A program made the translations under genes and the position numbers. Of a stretch of DNA of 64,000 bases, positions 47,312 through 57,100 are shown piece after piece; positions within the stretch are counted from its first letter, which is position 1; the number at the start of each line of letters is the position of its first letter. Origin of the DNA: Luteibacter aegosomatissinici. Lineage in GTDB: Bacteria; Pseudomonadota; Gammaproteobacteria; Xanthomonadales; Rhodanobacteraceae. The notes below the pieces were generated by a model, which saw only the letters and a list, made by a program, of their open reading frames with translations, ran no database searches and had not been told where the DNA came from. The stretch covers positions 2,976,001 to 3,040,000 of the forward strand of contig NZ_CP095742.1 of assembly GCF_023078495.1 (NCBI RefSeq), read 5' to 3'.

Positions 47312-48069
47312 GCGAGAAACACGTCATCCAGCGCATGCGCCATGATGTGCGCATGCGCCTGCTTACCGTCGTGAAGGTGAAGGAGCTCACCCCGCACATG
47401 GTTCGGATCACGGTGCAGGGCCCAGAGCTTGCGGGGTTTCCTTCCGCGTCGCCTGATGACCACGCGAAGCTGTTTTTCCCGACCAGCGCGGGCGAATTCA
47501 ACCTGCCGACCATGACACCGGACGGCCCGATGTACCCCGAGGGCAAGGAGCCCTCACCGGCCCGCGACTACACCCCGCGACAGTTCCGCAAGGACACGCT
47601 GGAGCTCGATCTCGACTTCGTCATCCACGGCGATGGCCCCGCGTCCACGTGGGCTGAGAAGGCGAAGGTCGGCGACAAGCTCGGCGTCGGCGGCCCGCGC
47701 GGCTCGATGATTGTGCCGGGCGACTACGACCACTACGTGCTGGTCGGCGATGAAACCGCCCTGCCCGCGATCGGCCGTTGGCTGGAAGAGATGCCGAAGG
47801 ACACGGCGGTGACCGTGCTGGCCGAGATCGCGTCCGCAGAAGAAAAACAGGACCTCACCCGCGACGTGCGTTGGTACATTCGCGGCGAATCGCCGTCGAT
47901 CGACGACGTGCTCGCCTCGATGCCCTTACCCGCCGGCGATACGTTCTGGTGGGTTGCCACCGAATCGAAGCGTGCGCGCAGCCTGCGTTCGTTGCTGGTG
48001 GAACACCGTGGCATTGATAAGGACTGGGTGAAGGCGACGGGATACTGGGTCGCCGCTACGCCGCTTTAG
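47308..48069 (+). CDS. yqjH: Siderophore-interacting (NADPH-dependent ferric-chelate reductase) protein, YqjH-like, 253 aa
   Basis: A cytoplasmic SIP-family flavoprotein that releases iron from ferric siderophores or chelates. FAD motif RDYTPRQF, and the NAD(P)-binding half with VLVGDETALPAIGRWLEEMP and a C-terminal WVATESKRARSLRSLL-type segment. Its ATG overlaps the preceding stop (ATGA), so it is translationally coupled to the YqjI-like regulator. The operon order differs from E. coli, where yqjH and yqjI are divergent. A 68-bp palindromic REP pair follows at 48093. Confidence 0.9.
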   Translation: MSEKHVIQRMRHDVRMRLLTVVKVKELTPHMVRITVQGPELAGFPSASPDDHAKLFFPTSAGEFNLPTMTPDGPMYPEGKEPSPARDYTPRQFRKDTLELDLDFVIHGDGPASTWAEKAKVGDKLGVGGPRGSMIVPGDYDHYVLVGDETALPAIGRWLEEMPKDTAVTVLAEIASAEEKQDLTRDVRWYIRGESPSIDDVLASMPLPAGDTFWWVATESKRARSLRSLLVEHRGIDKDWVKATGYWVAATPL

Positions 48070-48092
48070 AGCGTCAGTGCCTGGGAGTTCGA

Positions 48093-48160
48093 CGCGAAAG
48101 ATGTCGCCCACAGGGTGGGCTCCTACGTAGGGGCCCATCCTGTGGGCGACATCTTTCGCG
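48093..48160. repeat. Near-perfect 68-bp palindrome of two inverted REP units (copy 6)
   Basis: Two 34-base arms meet at 48126/48127 with two mismatches. The arms read CGCGAAAGATGTCGCC... and ...GGCGACATCTTTCGCG and contain the GTAG head in the middle (CTACGTAG), so the orientation is inside-out relative to copies 1-5. It lies between the converging ferric reductase and autotransporter genes. Confidence 0.85.
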
Positions 48161-48175
48161 ATAACGCAGCAGGAA

Positions 48176-51100
48176 CTAGAAGTTCCAGCGCACCCCCAGG
48201 TTCACCGCATCGCTGCGCGTGTGCGATGCACGGTCGGTGCTGTAGTACACGAAGGCGCTGGCGGCCGGGGTGAAGTCGAAGCTCGCGCCCAGTGCGCCCT
48301 GCCAGTGGTTCTTCATGGGCCGTGAACCTTCCACCGTGAAGCTCTCCGTCGGCGCACCAGCGAAGCTGTTGTTCACCGATACGTTGTCGTCCCTGGTGTT
48401 GTGCAAGTACCGCACCATCGCGATCGGGTGCAGCTTCGTACCCTGCACGCCCAGGTCCACATCACCCGACAGACGCAGGCCTGCACCGTACTGCATGCTT
48501 GTCGCCGAGGCCTTGCCCACCTTCAGGTCGGCATCACCGGCGCCCTTCTCGGTGAAGCTGTCGTACTTCACCTTGCTGTAGTACGCGCCGACGAACGGCT
48601 CAAGGTGCATACCCTGGCTGAGGTTGAAGCGGAAGCCAGTTTCAATCGCACCGTTGGTCGCCTTGCCGTCGTAATCGCCGCGTGCCTGCGGCGTGTACGA
48701 ACCAACAGCAATGCGCCGACGGCTATCCGCGTCGTGCCAACCGTACGAGGCCAGGCCTTCGATCCAGAACTGCTGGTCATTGAAATACAACGCGTGCAGG
48801 CCAATCGCCGCCTGGTCCACGTCCGTGTAATCACCGCGGCTATGCACCTCGGTGCGTGCATTGGCCAGGTTGACGTGCGCGCCCGCGCGGAAATCCGGCG
48901 TGATATCGGTATCGGTGCCCACGATGATGCCGTGGATCCGGTAATCCGCCCGCGCAACGTTGGCGGAGCTCGATAGGTCGCTGCTCGACGTGTACGGCTC
49001 AGCGAACACCGCCGTGCCGCGCTCGCCCGTGTCGCGATCCAGCTTCAGGCGATAGAACAGCGAATCCTGGTACTGGCTTTGCCCGCCCAATTCGGCCTGC
49101 GCCGCTGACGCGTAGGTTTCACCCGTGAGCGAATTGAATGCGCCCAGCACCTGGCTTTCGTTGAGTCCGCGCAGGTAACTGAGCAAGCTGGGCAACTGGT
49201 TGGTGCCGGCGGCCGCGGTGTTCTGCAACGCCGTGGCTACCGCCGTTTCGTTGGAACTGAGCCCGGGGAACTGGTCGAACTGGATGCCTTCGCCACCCGG
49301 CGTCACCGGGCCACCCGTACCCGCCTGGGTCAGCGTCACGTAGACCGTATCGCCTTCGGTGGTCACCCCCTCATCGAGGAACGGCAGGCCGTTCTTCACG
49401 ATGCGGATGTAGTTGCTCCTGATGCCGCCAGCGGTCGATTTGACGATCGCGTACTTGGTGGACGAACCATAGGTCCCATTCCCGGTCGGCGTCGTAGCCA
49501 ACGTTCCACCCACGGTCGTCGGCCCCGTCGACACGATGCTGTCGCTCGTGCCCGCAGGGTTGATGTTGATCACCGTGGTCGAACCAGCGCCCAGGTTAAG
49601 CCCGCCCGTGGTCAACACGGTGCCTGCGGTGCCGGAAGGCGCTGCCGCACCGGTGGCACCCGGAATACCGCCCGGCGCGATCGTCCCGCTATCCACCGTG
49701 ACCGGCCCCGTGATGGTGCCGCCACCCGTAAGGCCGCCGTTGCCCACCGCCACCGGGCCACCCAGGGTGCCGTTCACGACCAGGTTGCCGCCCACCGTGG
49801 TGCCGCCCGTAAACGTAACGTTCGTGCCTGCCCCGACCACCAGCGTGCCGCTACCGGTATTGAGGTTACCGATGCCGTTAAACACGCCGTTGGCGAGCGA
49901 GCCTTCGCCGCTGCCGGTGATGTTGAGCGTGGACCCGGCATCGCCGTTCACCGTGCCTGTCACGTCGGGCAGGTTGCCGTAGCTCACGTTGAGATCGCCA
50001 CCGCCGAGGTTGAGCGTGCCCGCGATGGTGCCAGCGGTGATGCTGTTGGCCGGGCCGGTGAAGGTGGCCGTGCCACCCGCGCCGACGGCAACGGTACCGG
50101 TGTAGCTATCCAGGGCATGCAGCGTGCCGGCGTTAACCGTGAGATTGCCGGTGTAGTCTGCCAACGAGCCGCCCAGCGTAAGGGTGCCGCTACCCTCCTT
50201 GTCGAGACCGCCGCTACCGGAGAGCGCACCATTCAAGGTGAGGTCGTTCGGGCCGTCCACCGTGGCCCCGTTGCTGCCCACGCTCACCGTGTTCGGCAGC
50301 GTGACCGTGGTGCCTGCCTGCAGCGTCGCACCGTTGATGGCAAGGTCACCCGTGCCCAGCGCGTTGTCACTGCCTACCACCACGGTGCCACCGTCGACCG
50401 TGGTGCCACCGGTGTAGGTGTTGTTGCCGTTGAGGGTAAGTACCTTCAGGTTGACCTTGAACAGACGGCCCGCCCCGCTGATATCCCCGTTGAGGGTTAA
50501 TGGGTCATCGCCTGTCGTGTTGAGGTCAGCGTTCAACGCGATGTTGTTGGCAAGGGTGAGCGCACCGGTGCCGCCGAGCGACGCCGGGCCGCCCACGGTG
50601 AGTGTGCCCGTGCCCAGCGCCTGGTCGTTGCCAAGGATCAACCCACCGGCGTTGAGGGTGACGCCGCCACTGAACAGGTTCGCCCCGCCCAGCGTGAGGT
50701 TCGCCGCGCCATTCTTCACCAGGCCACCCGTGCCCGTGATCGTGCTATCCACGGTGGCATCCGTCGCGCCACCCAGTGTGAGTGTGTTGCCGCCCAGCGC
50801 CACCGTGCTGCCGGTGACCCCGCTGAGCGTGGCGATGGACTGGTCCCCGCCCGCGCTGATATCGAACGTGCCGGTACCGGCCAGGTTCACCGCGCCCGCC
50901 GGCGAGAGGCTGCCGCCCGCCCCGATCGCCAGCGTGCCGGCGTTGATCGTCGTGCCGCCGGTGTAGGTGTTGGCGCCGGTGAGCGTCAACGTGGCCGCGC
51001 CGTTCTTCGTGAGGCTGCCTGCACCCGACACCACGCCCGCCAGCGTCGTGTCATTGCTGCCAGCGACGGTAAGCCCCGCGTTGAGCGCCACATCGTTCGC

Positions 51101-54100
51101 AAGGGTGACCGGCGCCGCCGCATCGAGCGTAGCGCTTCCACCCACGGTCAACGCGCCGGTACCCAGCGCCGCGCCATCACCCACGACCAGCGTGCCCGCG
51201 TTGAGCGTCACGCCACCACTGAACGTATTCGGGCCACCCAGCAACTGCACACCCGCGCCGTTCTTGACCAGGCTGCCGGTGCCGCTGATCGTGCCATTGA
51301 AGCTGGCGTTACCTACCCCGCCCAACACCAGTGTGTTGGCACCGAGCGTGACATCACTGCCGGCGACGCCTGCCAGCGAACCGATCGTCTGGTTGCTGTT
51401 CGCACCACTGATATCGAAACCGGTGCCAGCAGCGTTCAGCGTGACCGCTCCGTTGGGTGCGAGGCTGCCGCCCGCACCGATGGCCAGGATGCCCGCATCA
51501 ATGAACGTGCCGCCGGTGTACGTGTTGGCGCCGGTGAGCGTCTCGGTGCCGGTGCCCACCTTGGTGACGCTGCCCGTACCGGCGATCGACCCACCGAAGG
51601 TCCCATCGGTCGGTCCACCGACGACCAGCGCGTTCGCACCGAGGTTCACGGTGCCATCGCCCACCAGCGTGCCGAACTGCTGGGTACCGTTACCGGCGGA
51701 GAGATCGAACGTGGCACCGGATGCGAGATTGACCACACCCGTGGCGGCGAGGCTCGCGCCTGCACCCAGGGCGAGCGTGCCCGCGTTGATGTACGTGCCA
51801 CCGGTATAGGTATTGGTACCGTTCAACGTCAGCGTCGCCGCGCCATCCTTGCTCAGGCTGCCGGTGCCGCTGATGTCACCGTTGAGGGTCATGTCGTGCG
51901 TGCCGAGCACATCGAGCCCGGCGTTGAGGACGATGTCGTTGGCCAGGGTCACCGCGGTGTTCGAATCCAGCGTCGACGCGCCGCCCACGGTGAGCGAACC
52001 GGTGCCGAGGGCCGCGTTGTTACCCACGACCAGGCCACCCGCGTTCAACGTCACGCCGCCGGTAAAGGTGTTCGCTCCATTAAGGGTCTGCGTGCCCGCG
52101 CCATCCTTGATCAGGCCGCCACTGCCGGTGATCACGCCGTCGTAGGCGTTATCGGTCGCGCCGCCCAGCGCCAGCGAGTTGCCACCCAGCGTGACGGTCG
52201 TGCCGGCGGAGCCGCCGAGCGAGCCAACCGTTTGCGTGCCACCGGCGCCGGAAATATCAAAGTTGCCGGTACCGGCCAGGTTCAGCGCACCGGTATCGGA
52301 AAGGCTGCCACCCGCGCCGATGGCCAGCGTGCCGGCGTTGATCGTGGTGCCGCCGCTGTACGTGTTCGCACCGGTCAACGTGACCGTGGATGCGCCATCC
52401 TTCACCAGCCCACCCGCGCCGGAGAACGTCCCGCCAAAGGTCACCGCATTGCTGCCCAGCAGATCCAGCGTCGTGCCTGCCGCGATATCGACATCGTTGC
52501 TGATGTTGAGTGCTTTGTTCGTATCGAGCGTGGCGTTACCGGCCACGCTGAGTGTCCCTGTGCCCAGGGCACCGTTATCACCCAGCAGCAAGCCACCCGC
52601 GTTAAGCGTGACGCCGCCACTAAACGTATTGGCGCCCCCCAGCTCCTGGACGGACGGGCCGCTCTTCACCAGGCTGCCGGTACCTGTGATCAGGCCGTCG
52701 TAGGCCCCGTTGGCGGCGCCAGCGAGGGTCAGCGAGTTGCCACCCAGCGTGACCGTGCTGCCAGCAACGCCATTGAGCACACCGATCACCTGGGGATCCG
52801 CAGCGGTGATGTCGAAGGTGGTACCCGGCGCTGTCAGCGTGACGGCACCTGCCGCGGCGAGGCTGCCGCCTGCGCCGATCGCCAGCGTACCTTCGTCGAT
52901 GAAGGTGCCACCGGTATACGTGTTGGTGCCGGTCAGCGTTTCCGTGCCCGTGCCGACCTTGGTCAGGCTGCCCGTGCCGCCGATCGAACCGCTGAAGGTG
53001 CCATCGGCAGGCCCACCCACGTTGATGTTGTTGCCGCCAATGTTGACCATGCCGCTGCCGATCAACGTGCCGAAGGTCTGCGTGCCGTTACCTGCGGAGA
53101 GATCGAACAACGCACCATCGGCAAGGTAGACGATGCCGCCCGCGTACAAGCTGGCATTCGCACCGAGCGCCAGCGTGCCTGCGTTGATTTCGGTGTCGCC
53201 TGTGTACGTGTTCGCGCCGTTCAGGGTGAGCAGCGCGTTGCCGTTCTTGATAAGCCCGCCGGTGCCCGCCAGGTTGCCGCTGAGCGTCAGGTTGCTCGAC
53301 CCCGGCACGGTGAGGTTCGCATTCAGCACCATGTTGTTGGTGAGCGTGACCGGGGCCGTGCTATCGAGCGACGAGGCACCCGCCACGGTAAGCACGCCCG
53401 TGCCCAGCGCCGCATCGTTACCGACCTGCAGGCCACCGGCGATCAGCGTGATGCCGCCACTGAAGGTGTTGGCGCCGCCGAGTTCCTCGATGCCCGAGCC
53501 GATCTTCACCAGCCCGCCGGTGCCACTGATGACGCCATCAAACGCATGATTCGTTGCATTGCCGAACGCCAGGCTCTGCCCGCCAAGGTTCACGTTCGTA
53601 CCAGCCACGCCGGAGAGCGAGCCGATCGTCTGGTTGGCACCGCTAGCCGAAATGTCGAAGGCAGCGCCAGCGTTGGTGAGGTTCACATCGCCGCCCACTG
53701 CCAGGGAGCCGCCGGCACCGAGGGCCAGCGTGCCACCGTTGATCGTGGTGCCACCCGTATAGGTGTTCGTGCCACCCAGCACCTGCACGCCGGCACCGTT
53801 CTTCACCAGGCCACCGGTGCCGCCGATGGTGCCGTTGTACGTGGCGTTGCCCACGCCACCCAGCGTGAGCGTGTTGCTGCCAAGGCTGACGGCGCTACCC
53901 GCGACGCCATTCAACGCGCCGATCGCCTGCGCACCGCCGCCGCTGATATCGAACACCGTGCCCGGTGCCGCGAGGTTCACCGCACCGGTGGCGGCGAGGC
54001 TGCCGCCCGCACCCAGCACCAGCGTGCCGGCGTTGATCGTTGTACCGCCCGTGAAGGTGCTGGCCCCGGTGAGCGTCTGCGTGCCGGCACCTTGCTTGAC

Positions 54101-57100
54101 CACACCCCCCGTGCCGGCAATGACACCACCGAAGCTGCCGTTACCTGCCCCACCGAGCGCGACCGTATTCGCACCCAGCGCTACCGTACCCGTACCCGTG
54201 AGTGCACCGACGCTTTGCGTGCCGCTGCCGCCGGAGATATCCAGCGTCGCGCCCGAGGCGAGGTTCACGGTGCCGGCCGTGGAAAGACTGCCACCCGCCC
54301 CAAGGGCGAGCGTGCCTGCGTTGACGTTGGTGCCACCGGTGTAAGTGTTCGCACCGGTGAGGGTGAGCGTGGCCGCGCCGTTCTTGGTGAGGCCACCGGC
54401 GCCACTGATGACGCCGCCAAGTGTAAGGGCGTTGTTGCCCAACACCGTGAGGCCGGCGTTGAGCACCACGTTATTCGCGAGTGCAACGGGGCCGTTGCTA
54501 TCCAGCGTGGTCACGCCGCCCACCGTAAGCGACCCTGTGCCCAGGGCACTGTTGTTGCCCACCACGAGGCCGCCCGCGTTGAGCAAGGTGCCGCCGCTAT
54601 ACGTGCTGGCGCCGCTCAGCGTCTCGACACCCGCGCCCACCTTGACGATGCCGCCGGTGCCGGTGATCGCGCCGGCAAAGGTGCGATCGGTGGCGTTACC
54701 GAACGTGAGCGTCCGGGCGCCCAGGCCCACCGTCGTGCCCGCCACGCCGCTCAAGGCACCGATTGTCTGGTTGCTGCCGCTGGCGGAGATATCGAACGCC
54801 GCGCCCGCCACCGCAAGATCTACATCACCGGTCGCGGCCAGCCTGCCGCCCGTGCCAAGCGCCAGCGTGCCGGCGTTGATCGTGGTCCCACCCGTATACG
54901 TGTTCACACCGGTCAGCGTGACCGTGGCGGCACCATCCTTCACCAGCGCGCCCGCGCCGCTGATCGTGCCGGCCAGCGTCATCGCGTTGCTGCCCTGCAG
55001 ATCGAGCGCGTTGCCCGCGCCCAGGGCGACGTTGTTGTTTAGCGTGACGGCCGTGTTCGCATCCAGCGACCCGTTGCCGGCGACTGAAAGTGTTCCGGTG
55101 CCCAACGCGCCGTTGTTACCGACCAGTAGTCCGCCAGCGTTGAGCGTCACGCCACCACTGAAGGTGTTGGCCCCACCCAGCTCCTGGGTGCTGGGCCCGT
55201 TCTTCACCAGCGCGCCGGTGCCGGCGATCAGACCGTCGTAGGCGCCGTTGGCCACGCCACCGAGCGTCAACGTGCTGCCGCCGAGGGTCACGGTGCTGCC
55301 CGCGACGCCATTGAGCACGCCGATGGTCTGGTTGCCGCCAGCGCTGATGTTGAACCCCGTGCCCGGCCCCGTGAGCGCGACCGCGCCGGTCGATGCGAGG
55401 CTGCCGCCCGCGCCGATCGCCAGCGTGCCTGCATTGATCAACGTGCCGCCCGTGTACGTATTCGTGCCCGTCAGCGTCTCGGTGCCCGTGCCGATCTTGA
55501 TCAGGCCACCGGTACCCGCGACGGAACCGGCGAACGTGCCGTTCGTCGCGCTACCCACGGTGATGGTGTTTGCACCGAGGTTGACCGTGCCGCTACCCGC
55601 CAGCGTGCCGACCTGCTGCGTGCCGTTGCCGGCGGAAAGATCAAGCGTGGCGCCCGCGGAGAGCGTCACGGTACCCGTCGAAGCGAGCCCTGCGCCCGCG
55701 CCCAGTGCCAGCGTACCGGCGGTGACGTTGGTACCGCCGGTGTACGTGTTGAGGCCGGTCAGGGTCAGCGTGGCCGCACCGTTCTTCGTCAGGCTACCTG
55801 CGCCACTGAGCACGCCGTTCAAGGTCAGCGCGTTATTGCCAAGGACGGTCAGGCCTGCGTTCAGCGCGATGTTGTTCGCCAGCGCGATCGGCCCGTTGCT
55901 GTCCAGCGTTGCCGCACCAGCAACGGTCAGCGCGCCTGTGCCAAGCGCATTGTTGTTGCCGACCACCAGGCCACCGGCATTCAACGCGAGACCGCCGCCG
56001 AGCGTGCTTGCGCCGCCAAGCGTCACCACGCCCGCGCCAGCCTTCGTCAAACCACCCGTGCCGGTGATCGTGCTATTGATCGTCGTGTTCGTACCGTTGC
56101 CGAAGGTCAGCGAGTTTCCGCCCAACGCCAGCGTGCTACCGGCAACACCGGAAAGCGCACCGACCGTCTGATTGGCCCCTGCACCGCTGATATCGAAGGT
56201 ACCGCCCGCACCGGCCAGGTTCACGCTACCGCCGGCCGCGAGCTGCGCGCCCGCACCGAGCGCGAGCGTGCCGGCATTGATCGTCGTACCGCCGGTATAC
56301 CCGTTGATGCCCGCCAGGGTCAGCGTCGACGCGCCATCCTTCACCAGGCTACCCGCGCCATTCACCGCGCCCGCCAGGGTCAACGCGTTGCTACCCAGTA
56401 CATCCAGGCTGACGCCACTGGCCAGGTTCACCGCATTGCCCACGGCGACCGGTGCGCTGGTATCGATCGTGGCGTTGCCGCCCACGTTCAAGGCACCGCC
56501 CACACCCAGCGCGTTGGCGTTCCCAAGCACCAGCCCGCCCGCGTTGAGGTTCACGCCACCGGTAAAGGTGTTGGCGCCGTTGAGCGTGAGCGCTGACGCA
56601 CCGGTTTTCGTAAGCGTTCCGGTACCTGCGATGGTTCCGCCCAGTGTCAGCGCCTGGCTGCCCTGCACGGCCAGTGTGCTGCCACCGAGCAGGTTCACCC
56701 CATTGCCCACGTTCAGGGCGGCGGTGGTGTCGAGGTTTACCGTGCCACCGACGTTAAGCGCGCCCGTACCGAGCGCGCTACTGTTCCCGAGCAGCAGGCT
56801 GCCGCCGGTGAGGTTTACGCCACCGGAGAACGTGTTCGCACCGTTGAGCGTCAGCAGTGACGCGCCGCTCTTGGTCAGCCCACCCGTGCCAGCCACCACG
56901 CCGTCGAGAGCGAGGCCCTGCGCACCCGGCAGGGTGAGTACGCTGCTCCCGCCGAGGTTCACGTTATTGGAAAGCGCAAGCGGCCCGATGGCACCCAGGG
57001 TGGACGAGGCGCCCACGTTGAGTGCGCCGGTACCCATCGCGTTGCTGTTATTGAGCTGCAGCGTGCCGCCGTTGAGATTGACGCCACCGGTGAAGTTGTT

